Assembly: GCA_046199005.1 (NCBI GenBank)
Contig: CP176050.1
Location: 3,534,001 to 3,598,000, forward strand
DNA from: Ascidiimonas sp046199005
Lineage (GTDB): Bacteria > Bacteroidota > Bacteroidia > Flavobacteriales > Flavobacteriaceae
Reading direction: 5' to 3'
Length of the DNA: 64,000 nucleotides
Shown here: piece by piece, positions 34,789 to 43,720 of the stretch
How positions within the stretch are numbered: position 1 is the first letter of the stretch
How the letters are laid out: every line of letters starts with the position of its first letter
Made by a program: the position numbers and the translations under genes
Notes under the pieces: generated by a model
Told to the model about the DNA's origin: nothing
Databases searched by the model: none
Seen by the model: the letters and a program-made list of their open reading frames with translations, nothing else

Positions 34789-35787
34789 TTATAATTTATG
34801 AGGTAAAAATGGATAGTCTTCCTGTTCATAGACTACATCATACATAACATTCTTTTCGGGGTAAGCAGATTCTTCTGCGAACTTCTCACATTCCGAAACC
34901 CTTTCTTTCACGCGTTTATCGATCTCTTTGATCTCTTCTTCTGTTGCATATTTCTTTTCAAGAATTATATCCTTTATTTGATTTATAGGATCGATCTTTT
35001 TGTATTCTTCCACTTCATCTTTCGTTCTGTAATGTTGTGCATCAGACATAGAGTGACCTCGGTATCGATAGGTTTTTAATTCCAGAAAAGTAGGACCTCC
35101 ACCGCTGCGGGCTCTTTCTACTGCTTCACTCACTGCTTCTGCAACCTTTACCGGATTCATTCCGTCAACAGGTCCACAGGGCATTTCATAACCAAGGCCT
35201 AACTTCCATATTTCCGTATGATTCGCTGTTCTGGCTACCGAAGTACCCATTGCGTATCCATTATTTTCAACCAAAAAGACAACGGGAAGCTTCCAAAGCA
35301 TAGCGAGATTAAACGTTTCGTGCAAAGAACCCTGTCTTGTAGCCCCATCACCCATATAGGTCAAGGTAACAGCGTCTCGTTTAAAGTATTTATCTGCGAA
35401 TGCCAGCCCGGCACCTAGTGGAATCTGCCCTCCAACAATACCATGGCCTCCATAGAAACGATGCTCTTTCGAGAAAATATGCATCGAACCTCCAAGTCCC
35501 TGAGAAGTACCGGTACCTTTTCCATAAAGTTCTGCCATCACCCTCTTAGGGTCTACCCCCATACCAATTGGCTGTACGTGATTTCGATACGCAGTGATCA
35601 TTCGGTCTTTGGTAAGATCCATTGCATGTAGCGAACCGGCAAGAATCGCCTCCTGACCATTGTATAAGTGGAGGAAACCTCTAACTTTTTGCTGGATATA
35701 AACCGCAGCAAGTTTGTCTTCAAACTTTCTCCAGAAAAGCATTTCTTCGTACCAGTTCAGGTACACCTCTTTGGTAACTTTCTTCAT
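34789..35787 (-). CDS. pdhA: Pyruvate dehydrogenase E1 component, alpha subunit
   Basis: This 332-residue thiamine-diphosphate subunit decarboxylates pyruvate and passes the acetyl group to lipoyl-E2. The TPP motif GDGATRQGSLHETFNLA ending in VENNGYAMGTS is intact. GGSMHIFSKEHRFYGGHGIV and the phosphorylation-loop-like YRYRGHSMSDAQHYRTKDE are typical. The start MKKVTKEVYLNWYEEMLFWR is standard for Bacteroidota PdhA. It lies 138 bp from cdd upstream and directly precedes pdhC, so it is the first gene of the pdhA-pdhC operon. The call is certain. Confidence 0.96.
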   Translation of the reverse strand: MKKVTKEVYLNWYEEMLFWRKFEDKLAAVYIQQKVRGFLHLYNGQEAILAGSLHAMDLTKDRMITAYRNHVQPIGMGVDPKRVMAELYGKGTGTSQGLGGSMHIFSKEHRFYGGHGIVGGQIPLGAGLAFADKYFKRDAVTLTYMGDGATRQGSLHETFNLAMLWKLPVVFLVENNGYAMGTSVARTANHTEIWKLGLGYEMPCGPVDGMNPVKVAEAVSEAVERARSGGGPTFLELKTYRYRGHSMSDAQHYRTKDEVEEYKKIDPINQIKDIILEKKYATEEEIKEIDKRVKERVSECEKFAEESAYPEKNVMYDVVYEQEDYPFLPHKL

Positions 35788-35925
35788 TTGTTATGATTAA
35801 ATTATATAACCTTCAAAAAAACGAATAACAAAAGTAACATATTAAAACAAAAGAGAAAAAATGAAATGACACAATTATGAGGTATTTTAAGGAAACTTCT
35901 GCTCTACAGATTACTTTCAAACTGC

Positions 35926-36408
35926 CTATAGAAAAGAGCTATCAAAAGTTAAGGGTAGCAAATTTTTAACAGAACCAGACCTTATAACTTTACCTTCGGC
36001 ACCCATAAAATAAATGACCATCGGTTCTTTTTGATTCAATTCATACTCTGCAAGAGATTGCCTACAGGCACCACAAGGGGGCGCTGGATTTTTCACGGTA
36101 TAATTGGCAGAAGAAGCTGAAATGGCAAGTATTTTGACGGGAACGCCCGGGTAGTTTGCTCCAGCACTGTATATAGCTACGCGCTCTGCACAGAGCCCGG
36201 ATGGATAACAGGCATTTTCCTGATTGTTTCCAGAAACGATCGCCCCGTTTGCCAGCAGCAGCGCTGCTCCTACCTTAAATTTAGAATACGGTGCATAGGC
36301 CATATCACGAGCTTCTATTGCCTTATCCATAAGGTTACGTTCTTCGTCTTTAAGCTCATCAAGTTGATCAAAAACTGTAAACGTAGTAGTAACATTAAGT
36401 TCTTTCAT
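35926..36408 (-). CDS. cdd: Cytidine deaminase
   Basis: This 160-residue enzyme deaminates cytidine and deoxycytidine in pyrimidine salvage. The active-site motif CAERVAIYSAG (proton-shuttle Glu and zinc Cys) and the second zinc site PPCGACRQSLAEY are intact, and AYAPYSKFKVGAALLLANGA is the conserved substrate-binding helix. It is the usual tetrameric single-domain type. It starts 9 bp after the stop of porV on the same strand, so the two are likely co-transcribed. The cdd/porV/gldJ neighbourhood is also seen in other flavobacteria. Confidence 0.95.
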   Translation of the reverse strand: MKELNVTTTFTVFDQLDELKDEERNLMDKAIEARDMAYAPYSKFKVGAALLLANGAIVSGNNQENACYPSGLCAERVAIYSAGANYPGVPVKILAISASSANYTVKNPAPPCGACRQSLAEYELNQKEPMVIYFMGAEGKVIRSGSVKNLLPLTFDSSFL

Positions 36409-36417
36409 ACTCAGTTC

Positions 36418-37566
36418 TTAGTACTGAGAATACTCCTGGCCAAAATTAAGCGTTAATGAGAATCTCAATGTATTTTCTAAAGGATTACGTACCTGAGACG
36501 TAGAGAAAAGGTAAGACACGTCTATGGTAGCAGCTTTAAACTGAAAACCTGCACCTAAGGTAAAAAACTTTCGAGCACCTTTTTCATCACTTTCATTAAA
36601 ATATCCGGTTCTGAACGCAAACGAATCTAAATACGTATATTCGGCACCCAGCGCCCAGGTAATTTCTTTAAGCTCTTCTGAAAAACCATCGGGTGCATCA
36701 CCGAAAGATTCAAATATTCCACTTACAAAACCGATATCTTGATACTCGTCATTATCGGCAGCATCAATAACACCATCATTATTGAAATCCTGTGGAGTTG
36801 GCACCAATAATTTGTTGAACTCTGTATTTAAAGCGAGTTTGTTAGCTTCATCAAAGATAAAATCAAAACCGGCACCAAACTTTAAATTTGTAGGTAGAAA
36901 ATTTTCCTGTCCGCCTTCATCGTACTGAATCTTAGGGCCGATGTTCGATATATTAAACCCGGCTCTCCATCTACCATCAAAATTATTGTAAGGAATATCA
37001 TTAGATTGATAATAACCCGCAATATCTACAGCAAAAGAGTTGGCTGCTCTTGCATTAGCATCTACTTGCTGCAATCTGAGATTAGAACGTATATACCTTC
37101 CGGCAACCGCCATTGCAAATTGATCACTTAATTTAAGGGAATAGGATCCGTCAAGAGAAAATTCATTTGGCTTAACGATCTCACCCGGGTCATTAGCTGA
37201 TTGTCTTAGTTCTATTTCTCCAAGACCAAAATAACGAAGGCTCAAAGCAAAAGCACTACGTTCGTTGATTCGATTGTGAAAATTTGCTTGTAATAACGAA
37301 ATATCATTTACTAACTCAGCCAAGTAAGGCGTATAACTCACCCCTACTCCATATTGATATTTCGAAAAAACATATTTAGCAGGATTCCATTGTTGCGAAT
37401 AACCATCAGGCGAAGACGCAACGCCAATATCTCCCATACCCGATGCCCGCGCATCTGCTGCGATAAGAAGAAAGGGCACTCCGGTGGTGATTACTCTATC
37501 CTGTTGTTGAGCAACTAAATTACTCGTGAAAAATAGGATAAGCACGGGTAAGAATATTTTTTTCAT
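36418..37566 (-). CDS. porV: Type IX secretion outer-membrane protein PorV
   Basis: I place the start at the ATG at 37566 (MKKIFLPVLILFFTSNLVAQ), with a clean signal peptide. The frame is open for 9 codons upstream without signal character. The 382-residue mature beta-barrel begins QQDRVITTGVPFLLIAADAR, then ASGMGDIGVASSPDGYSQQW, the diagnostic PorV/LptO start, and ends with strands RNPLENTLRFSLTLNFGQ. PorV carries T9SS cargo from the translocon to the sortase PorU at the outer membrane. It lies next to cdd and divergent from gldJ. In F. johnsoniae porU stands between these two genes, while here the gap is 529 bp of non-coding DNA. Confidence 0.93.
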   Translation of the reverse strand: MKKIFLPVLILFFTSNLVAQQQDRVITTGVPFLLIAADARASGMGDIGVASSPDGYSQQWNPAKYVFSKYQYGVGVSYTPYLAELVNDISLLQANFHNRINERSAFALSLRYFGLGEIELRQSANDPGEIVKPNEFSLDGSYSLKLSDQFAMAVAGRYIRSNLRLQQVDANARAANSFAVDIAGYYQSNDIPYNNFDGRWRAGFNISNIGPKIQYDEGGQENFLPTNLKFGAGFDFIFDEANKLALNTEFNKLLVPTPQDFNNDGVIDAADNDEYQDIGFVSGIFESFGDAPDGFSEELKEITWALGAEYTYLDSFAFRTGYFNESDEKGARKFFTLGAGFQFKAATIDVSYLFSTSQVRNPLENTLRFSLTLNFGQEYSQY

Positions 37567-38095
37567 ATAAGAAATAAATTTTGACAAATACAATTTTATT
37601 AAAAATCTTACAAGTTATGAAAATTTGAAGTTTTCTTATTTCTAAACGCCCTTAAATCGATAATCTTATAAAATTTGTACGCTTTTCTTATAACTTTTAA
37701 GAATTCCGTTTTTAAGAAAAGTTTAGCAATTTATAAAAAACATTTTCAATTCCGCATTTTTTTCCAGTCAATCCTTCTAAGCACTATTTCTCGCAGAAAG
37801 CTTTTGATCTTAGATATACGACTATTCAAATAACTTAGAAATGTCTTTTTTCCAGCAACTGTGCCTTCATTTTTAGATTTGACAACACAATTAGAGCGGT
37901 TGACAACAAATAGTCTCTACAAACTGATTTATTCCCATAAATTTGTCCCTTCAGTATAATAATTGATTCTGATCTGCGTTTTATGCTTGTTATTAAGACG
38001 GTAAAACGTAATAAATTCAGAATACAGTTAAAAATTGAATATTTAATGGTAATCGTTATATTGCACCGATTTTCAGATAACTCAAATCTTATCGT
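37567..38095. other. Long AT-rich gap between porV and gldJ
   Basis: These 529 bp carry no open frame longer than a few dozen codons, no RNA gene and no repeat that I can see. They must contain divergent promoters for porV and gldJ. There is no trace of porU here. Confidence 0.7.
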
Positions 38096-39742
38096 ATGAA
38101 ACTAATTTCTATTAGAACCCTATTGCTATTTGCAATGGTCGCAGCCGGTTTTACGGGATGTAAGAAGAATTCTTCTAAGAACACATCCAGAGCTACCGGT
38201 TGGCAGATTAACTCCAAAAACGGAGGTTTCCAGTACAATTCAAACTTTAAAGATCAGGAGACCGCACCCGGCCTTGTCTTTGTAGAGGGCGGAACTTTTA
38301 CTAAAGGTAGAGTACAGGATGATGTAATGCACGACTGGAACAATACACCTACACAACAGCACGTGCAATCTTTTTACATGGACGAAACCGAGGTAACGAA
38401 TGTCATGTATCTCGAATACCTGGATTACCTTAAAAATGTTTATCCTCCAGACGATCCCCGATACGCAAATATTTACAATGGTGCATTGCCCGATACTCTG
38501 GTATGGAGAAATCGTTTAGGATACAATGAAGTGATGACCAACAATTACCTTAGACATCCTGCGTACGCAGAATATCCTGTAGTAGGTGTAAACTGGGTAC
38601 AGGCAGTACAATTCAGCGAATGGCGTACCGATCGTGTAAATGAGGCCGTGTTGGAGAGAGAAGGCTTTATTGAGAAGGGAACTAAATATGCTGTACTAGG
38701 TGGTGAAGTTGATGGAACCTTTAGTACCAAAGCGTATCTTCAGAATCCTAGTGCTGCTTATGGAGGTCAAATAGATTCCCTGCAAGGAAAAGCAAAAAAG
38801 GATTCTACTAATGTTTATGCAAAACAAACCAGTGGTATTATACTTCCAGAATACAGACTGCCTACCGAAGCAGAATGGGAATATGCTGCCATTGCTTTAG
38901 TAGGACAAAGAGAATATAACAACTACCGTGGTAGAAAGAAATATCCATGGGCGGGTGATTATACGCGTTCTGGAAAACGAGTAACCCGCGGAGATCAATT
39001 GGCTAACTTTAAGCAAGGTAAAGGTGATTACGGTGGAATCGCCGGATGGTCTGATGATGGTGCTGATATCACCGCACAGGTCAAGTCTTATCCTCCTAAC
39101 GATTTTGGGCTTTATGATATGGCCGGTAACGTCGCAGAATGGGTAGCCGATGTATATCGTCCCATCGTAGATGACGAAGCTAATGACTTTAACTATTACC
39201 GAGGAAATGTGTATACAAAAACATCTATTGGTAAAGATGGAAAAGTCGCAATTGTTTCAATAGATAGTATTGTATATGATACACTAAGTAATGGTCGTAT
39301 CGTGGCAAGAGATCTTCCAGGTGATTTGGCAACTGTGCCTATCACTAAAGATGATGCTTACCTAAGACCTAACTTTTCACAGAGTGACAACAGAGGTTTT
39401 CGTGATGGAGACCTAAGCTCGACGAGATTCTACGACCGTTTCGCAGATGAACTCGAAGAAGATGGCAAGAATGTAAGTATGTACGATGCTCCTAAGCATT
39501 CAGTATCAAAAGACTCTTTAGGTAATATTATTAAGGAATACGACAGAACTGAGCGAACTACACTTATAGATGACGAAGTAAGAGTGTTTAAAGGAGGATC
39601 CTGGAGAGACAGAGCTTACTGGCTGGATCCCGCTCAAAGAAGATACTTACCTCAGTATATGGCTACCGATTATATCGGATTCAGATGTGCTATGTCTAGA
39701 GTAGGATCTAAATCAAAACAAAAGAAAAGGCCAAGAGGCTAA
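38096..39742 (+). CDS. gldJ: Gliding-motility lipoprotein GldJ
   Basis: This 548-residue outer-membrane lipoprotein has signal MKLISIRTLLLFAMVAAGFT with lipobox FTGC. It carries a formylglycine-generating-enzyme (sulfatase-modifying factor) fold from about residue 55 to the end (LVFVEGGTFTKGRVQDDVMH, then YMDETEVTNVMYLEYLDYL, FRLPTEAEWE-like YRLPTEAEWEYAAI, MAGNVAEWVAD, and VFKGGSWRDRAYWLDPAQRR with GFRCAMSR). This layout and length identify GldJ, which is required with GldK-N for gliding and T9SS function in flavobacteria. The Cys residues used by true FGE are not needed. A strong terminator follows, then murF. Confidence 0.95.
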   Translation: MKLISIRTLLLFAMVAAGFTGCKKNSSKNTSRATGWQINSKNGGFQYNSNFKDQETAPGLVFVEGGTFTKGRVQDDVMHDWNNTPTQQHVQSFYMDETEVTNVMYLEYLDYLKNVYPPDDPRYANIYNGALPDTLVWRNRLGYNEVMTNNYLRHPAYAEYPVVGVNWVQAVQFSEWRTDRVNEAVLEREGFIEKGTKYAVLGGEVDGTFSTKAYLQNPSAAYGGQIDSLQGKAKKDSTNVYAKQTSGIILPEYRLPTEAEWEYAAIALVGQREYNNYRGRKKYPWAGDYTRSGKRVTRGDQLANFKQGKGDYGGIAGWSDDGADITAQVKSYPPNDFGLYDMAGNVAEWVADVYRPIVDDEANDFNYYRGNVYTKTSIGKDGKVAIVSIDSIVYDTLSNGRIVARDLPGDLATVPITKDDAYLRPNFSQSDNRGFRDGDLSSTRFYDRFADELEEDGKNVSMYDAPKHSVSKDSLGNIIKEYDRTERTTLIDDEVRVFKGGSWRDRAYWLDPAQRRYLPQYMATDYIGFRCAMSRVGSKSKQKKRPRG

Positions 39743-39761
39743 ATAGAATTTGAATCATACG

Positions 39762-39792
39762 AAAAAAAGCTCCGATTAACGGAGCTTTTTTT
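39762..39792 (+). terminator. Terminator after gldJ
   Basis: A 13 bp stem (AAAAAAAGCTCCG and its complement) around loop ATTAA ends in a long T run. It lies 20 bp past the gldJ stop and 14 bp before murF. Confidence 0.92.
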
Positions 39793-39805
39793 TATTTTTA
39801 ACCAC

Positions 39806-41089
39806 ATGAGAATCGAAGAACTATACGACTATTTCAGGAAGTGCAGCGGAGTGGTGACTGACTCCCGGAAAATTCAAAAAAATTGTCTTTATATTTCACT
39901 AAAAGGAGACAATTTTAATGGAAACCAATTTGCTGAAGAAGCCTTGGAAAAAGGTGCGTCTTATGCGGTTGTTGATGAGGATCGCTATAAAACTTCCGAT
40001 CGGATTCTGTTAGCAGATGACGGCCTAATTGCATTGCAGGAATTAGCCAGATACCATCGGGAAAAGTTAAAAACCCCTATTATTTCGCTTACCGGTAGTA
40101 ATGGTAAAACGACTACTAAAGAACTTATTAATGCCGTACTATCTAAAAAGTACAAGACAATTGCGACTTCCGGGAATCTGAACAATCATATAGGTGTTCC
40201 CCTTACGCTATTAAGGCTCCAGGAAGCAACTGAAATGGCGGTTGTAGAAATGGGCGCAAATCATCAAAAAGAAATTGCCTTTTTATGCAATATCGCATTA
40301 CCTGACTACGGATTGATCACTAATTATGGAAAAGCTCATCTCGAAGGTTTTGGAGGTGTAGCTGGTGTGATAAAAGGTAAAAGTGAAATGTACATTCATT
40401 TAATGAAGCATCAAAAATTTATATTTTACCATGCAGACGACACTATACAGGTGGATAAACTAAATCGTTATTCTGAAAAGAAAAGTTTCGGTTCCTCCAA
40501 AGACGCTGATGTTCAAATTTCAATAAAAGAATCTTCCGGACATTTTTTAGCCTTGCAATCGAATAGCACTACCATTACTACACAACTCACAGGAGCATAT
40601 AATCTTACGAATGCTGCCTACGCCATTTTAATTGGAAAGCATTTTGATGTTCCGGATAAAGATATTGTTGAAGCAATTGAGAACTACGTACCTGAAAATA
40701 ATCGATCTCAGCTATTGCAAGCCGGAAGCAATCAACTAATTCTGGATGCATATAACGCTAATCCTAGCAGCATGAAAGCTGCTTTGGCTAATCTTGAATT
40801 CATCCAACATGATCAAAAGATGGCTATTCTTGGAGATATGTTCGAATTGGGACCAGAAGCTGAAACAGAGCATCAGGCAATCGCAGAAGTTGCTGCCAAA
40901 CTTAAAAATACTGAGGTACTTCTGGTAGGAGAAAATTTTTACAAAACAAATACACCGCTTCCCAGATTTCGAACTTTTGAAGATGCTAGAGATTATTTAC
41001 TAAAACAGGTCCCACAACAAAAAACAATTCTTATAAAAGGTTCAAGGGGTATGGCCTTAGAAAGACTCCTAAAAATTTTTGAATCATAG
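39806..41089 (+). CDS. murF: UDP-N-acetylmuramoyl-tripeptide-D-Ala-D-Ala ligase
   Basis: This 427-residue Mur ligase adds D-Ala-D-Ala to UDP-MurNAc-tripeptide, the last cytoplasmic step of peptidoglycan precursor synthesis. The N-terminal uridine-binding domain (SGVVTDSRKIQKNCLYISLK) is followed by ATP-binding TGSNGKTTTKELINAVL, the central ATSGNLNNHIGVPLTLL, EMGANHQKEI, and the C-terminal domain with LDAYNANPSSMKAAL and LGDMFELG. All motifs are complete. It lies 14 bp after the gldJ terminator hairpin, so its promoter must lie in or before the hairpin region, or it is read through from gldJ. It ends at a bidirectional terminator shared with tRNA-Val. Confidence 0.96.
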   Translation: MRIEELYDYFRKCSGVVTDSRKIQKNCLYISLKGDNFNGNQFAEEALEKGASYAVVDEDRYKTSDRILLADDGLIALQELARYHREKLKTPIISLTGSNGKTTTKELINAVLSKKYKTIATSGNLNNHIGVPLTLLRLQEATEMAVVEMGANHQKEIAFLCNIALPDYGLITNYGKAHLEGFGGVAGVIKGKSEMYIHLMKHQKFIFYHADDTIQVDKLNRYSEKKSFGSSKDADVQISIKESSGHFLALQSNSTTITTQLTGAYNLTNAAYAILIGKHFDVPDKDIVEAIENYVPENNRSQLLQAGSNQLILDAYNANPSSMKAALANLEFIQHDQKMAILGDMFELGPEAETEHQAIAEVAAKLKNTEVLLVGENFYKTNTPLPRFRTFEDARDYLLKQVPQQKTILIKGSRGMALERLLKIFES

Positions 41090-41155
41090 AGGTTCCATTT
41101 GAAGCTCCTTTTCACTTCCTAATTAGGGAAATCTATACAAGCAATTTCAAAAAAT

Positions 41156-41177
41156 AACCCCCTTATAAAAGGAGGTT
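41156..41177. terminator. Terminator shared by murF and tRNA-Val
   Basis: AACCCCCTT and AAGGAGGTT around ATAA form a stem with one mismatch. T runs follow on both strands, so it can end murF (plus) and tRNA-Val (minus). Confidence 0.7.
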
Positions 41178-41184
41178 GTTTTTG

Positions 41185-41259
41185 TGGGTATTACTGGATT
41201 CGAACCGGTGACCCCTACCCTGTCAAGGTAGTGCTCTAAACCAACTGAGCTAAATACCC
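41185..41259 (-). tRNA. tRNA-Val (GAC anticodon)
   Basis: This 75 nt cloverleaf has acceptor GGGTATT pairing with AATACCC, anticodon arm CTACC-TTGACAG-GGTAG with anticodon GAC, and T arm CACCGGTTCGAATCCAGT. CCA is not encoded. Confidence 0.95.
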
Positions 41260-41554
41260 TTAAGCGAGGCTAAATTAATGAAAATTGATTTTTCTAACTA
41301 AAAAAAGTCCGGATAACTTAATGCCGTAGCTTTTTTTAATCACTCGCATCTTCATCAATCATTTTGCAAAAATTCCCAAAGAAGCGATTATAAATAAAAT
41401 TGTAATAGAGTAGACCAGTACATTATTTTACGGATTAAGAAAACAAAGATTTTCTATCTTTATGTTTCTTTATATTAAAGAGTTTAGCTACTCAATTAAT
41501 TATAACACTTCCTTGCTTTTTTAGTAATCTTTGAGACAAAATTTAAATTATATA
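41260..41554. other. Intergenic region with promoter for the serine hydrolase
   Basis: These 295 AT-rich bp lie between tRNA-Val and the serine hydrolase gene, with no gene or repeat that I can see. Divergent promoters for the tRNA and the hydrolase must lie here. Confidence 0.6.
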
Positions 41555-42715
41555 ATGAAAAAAGCCCTTAAAATATTCGTCGCCTTTGTTGGGATAATTA
41601 TTATAACGATGTGGATCACAGACACCTTTTATTTATTGCGAGGCGTACGCACTGTTTACTTAAGAGGAAATACGGGTGTTACCATAGACGACTATATTGT
41701 TCAGGAAACTATAACTATTAAAGCGACTGACCCACAGCCATGGCCGTTACACGAAAAGTATAATACCATCCCTCTGTCTGAAAAGTTTAAAGCTTTTAAT
41801 CAAGAGAAACAGTCACTTTCCTATCTTGTAATATTAGATGGAAAGATCTTATCGGAACATTATTTCAACGAAGGGAGTAAAGAGCATTTAACCGGCATCT
41901 GGTCTATAAGTAAGACGTATACTTCTTTATTAATCTTAAAAGCCCAGCAGGACGGTTATATAGAAAGTATTGATGATCCGGTAAATAAGTATGTTCCTGA
42001 ATGGAATGTGGAACAAGAAGAACCCCTCACCCTTCGTCATCTGGCTTCGATGAATACCGGCTTGTTTTGGGATGAATGGGATATGACTCCGTTTTCACTG
42101 ATCGCCAAACTAAATTTTTACGGCGATCTGGAATCTTATACGCTTAACGATCTTTATTCTGTAGGGACTCCCGGCAAAGAACAGCATTACAATTCTGGAG
42201 GCACTCAATTATTAGGTACCGTTCTCAAACGAGTTCTATATCCGAAAACGATTACTGAATATCTGGAAGAATCCTTCTGGACTCCCTTAGGATATGAACA
42301 CGATGGTTTGTTTATTCTGGACAGCAGAAAATACAGAAACGAAAAAGCGTTTGGAGGATTGGTAAGTACAGCGAGGAATGTTTCACGTTTAGGTCAGCTC
42401 ATTAACAATAATGGAATTTGGAATGGAAAACAAATTCTCACCGAAGAAGACATGCGATTAATTACTACTCTTCCCTATAACAATAAAACCTATAATTACG
42501 GTTTATGGACCGGAGTGTATGAAGGAAATCGCTTTTATTATCAGGCAGGCTTTCGCGGACAGTTTTGTATTTCCTTTCCCAAATACGATCTGGTCATCAC
42601 CCGCCTTGGACATAAAACCACCAAGAAAAAGAATAACATCAATGAAGTTTCTCCTGATACTGAGGTTTATATTAGAGAAGCACTGAGAATCCTTCATAAA
42701 ACAGGCCTGGAGTAG
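41555..42715 (+). CDS. Beta-lactamase-fold serine hydrolase
   Basis: I chose the ATG at 41555 (MKKALKIFVAFVGIIIITMW) because the TTG at 41531 adds eight residues without signal character. The 386-residue protein has one N-terminal membrane anchor and a beta-lactamase/PBP4-like domain. The SxxK motif SISK is near residue 117, the YxN motif is YNSGG near residue 215, and the protein ends in the conserved YQAGFRGQFCISFPKYDLVI region. Such class C-like hydrolases in Bacteroidota are usually esterases or peptidases and not true resistance enzymes. It sits alone between tRNA-Val and the TetR-efflux locus. The substrate is unknown. Confidence 0.87.
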   Translation: MKKALKIFVAFVGIIIITMWITDTFYLLRGVRTVYLRGNTGVTIDDYIVQETITIKATDPQPWPLHEKYNTIPLSEKFKAFNQEKQSLSYLVILDGKILSEHYFNEGSKEHLTGIWSISKTYTSLLILKAQQDGYIESIDDPVNKYVPEWNVEQEEPLTLRHLASMNTGLFWDEWDMTPFSLIAKLNFYGDLESYTLNDLYSVGTPGKEQHYNSGGTQLLGTVLKRVLYPKTITEYLEESFWTPLGYEHDGLFILDSRKYRNEKAFGGLVSTARNVSRLGQLINNNGIWNGKQILTEEDMRLITTLPYNNKTYNYGLWTGVYEGNRFYYQAGFRGQFCISFPKYDLVITRLGHKTTKKKNNINEVSPDTEVYIREALRILHKTGLE

Positions 42716-42982
42716 CCCCCATCAACAATTTAACTACAAACAATTTTTATTTAGAAAACGTAACCATACTATTGTAACCGAAACTTTATTTTGGAATTAT
42801 CAGAACGAAAAAGATATTTACGTGCCATTTTTTCCTGCTGTTCTCATAGAATATTGTTTAAAATATCCAATACATATCAAATTTCGAAAACTAAACTGTA
42901 AATAGATAATACAAGATATATCTATCATTAAATTGATAAAATTTGAATCAAGACATCATTAATTCCTTTACAATCGTTTGCT

Positions 42983-42990
42983 TAAATTTG
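42983..42990 (+). promoter_or_regulatory. Bacteroidota -7 box (TAAATTTG) next to the CecR-like start
   Basis: This is an exact TAnnTTTG match 6 nt before the ATG of the TetR gene, so its mRNA would have almost no leader. 42716-42982 holds no gene. Confidence 0.5.
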
Positions 42991-42996
42991 CAGTAA

Positions 42997-43611
42997 ATGA
43001 AAAAGATCGAAAAAGATACCGAAGCGAAAATACTGGAAGCTGCAAAGAAGATATTTGTAACGAAAGGCTTTGCAGGTGCAAGAATGCAAGAAATTGCAGA
43101 TGAAGCTAATATCAATAAAGCAATGCTTCACTATTATTTTAGGAATAAGCAATTGCTTTTTGATAAAATTCTTCAAGGTTACCTCAGTTTAATTTCTCCA
43201 AGGTTAATTGAAAGTCTCTCCGGACCCGAAGAGGTTATTAAAAAATTTGAAAAGCTTGTGGACTCTTATATAGATACCATTCTTAAAAATCCGCAAATTC
43301 CGCTTTTCATACTTCATGAAATGGCTCAGGGACATATGAACATGATAGAATATTTAAAAAATGAGATGCAGAAAAACGAAGTTTTTCCAAAATTGATCAT
43401 GCAAATAATAGCTGAACAAAAGGTTGGAAAATTAAAAGACATTCCACCTCATCACATGATCTTAACCGTGATGTCACTAATTATTTTCCCTTTTATCGCC
43501 CGACCCGTGTTTCAAAAAATGCTTGATATTCCCGAACAGATGTACCTAAATATAATGCTTGAAAGAAAGCAAATAGTTAAAGATTTTATAAATAGCGCAA
43601 TATCAATTTAA
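42997..43611 (+). CDS. TetR-family regulator of the efflux operon (CecR-like)
   Basis: This 204-residue regulator has a helix-turn-helix at residues about 10-55 (AKILEAAKKIFVTKGFAGAR, then MQEIADEANINKAMLHYYFR). The C-terminal ligand domain starts with LIESLSGPEEVIKKFEKLVD and ILKNPQIPLFILHEMAQG, similar to CecR/YbiH, which represses the ybhGFSR efflux operon in E. coli. Here it precedes tolC, hlyD and the YbhF-like ATPases by 109 bp, with two palindromes in between. It likely represses both itself and the operon, with an inducing compound released by efflux substrates. The functional link is strong by context, but the inducer is unknown. Confidence 0.88.
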   Translation: MKKIEKDTEAKILEAAKKIFVTKGFAGARMQEIADEANINKAMLHYYFRNKQLLFDKILQGYLSLISPRLIESLSGPEEVIKKFEKLVDSYIDTILKNPQIPLFILHEMAQGHMNMIEYLKNEMQKNEVFPKLIMQIIAEQKVGKLKDIPPHHMILTVMSLIIFPFIARPVFQKMLDIPEQMYLNIMLERKQIVKDFINSAISI

Positions 43612-43617
43612 AAAATT

Positions 43618-43625
43618 TATATTTG
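43618..43625 (+). promoter_or_regulatory. Bacteroidota -7 box (TATATTTG) of the efflux operon
   Basis: This is an exact TAnnTTTG match 7 bp after the TetR stop and just before the first operator. It lies 95 bp before the tolC start, giving a leader that contains both operators. Confidence 0.5.
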
Positions 43626-43628
43626 TAC

Positions 43629-43642
43629 TAACCAAATGGTTA
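43629..43642 (+). promoter_or_regulatory. Efflux operator site 1
   Basis: TAACCAAATGGTTA is a palindrome (TAACCA, AA, TGGTTA) just downstream of the -7 box, over the likely transcription start. It shares TAACC-N4-GGTTA with site 2 at 43689. A further half-site, ATGGTTG, lies at 43649. Confidence 0.65.
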
Positions 43643-43688
43643 AATAAAATGGTTGAAAAACTTTAGTCATTCTCTTTTTTTGATCATT

Positions 43689-43708
43689 AATTAACCGTTT
43701 GGTTAATT
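43689..43708 (+). promoter_or_regulatory. Efflux operator site 2
   Basis: AATTAACC and GGTTAATT flank GTTT in a perfect 8 bp-arm palindrome, 13 bp before the tolC start. It matches site 1 in its TAACC-N4-GGTTA core, so both are probably bound by the same TetR protein. Confidence 0.65.
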
Positions 43709-43720
43709 TAAATCGCTAAG

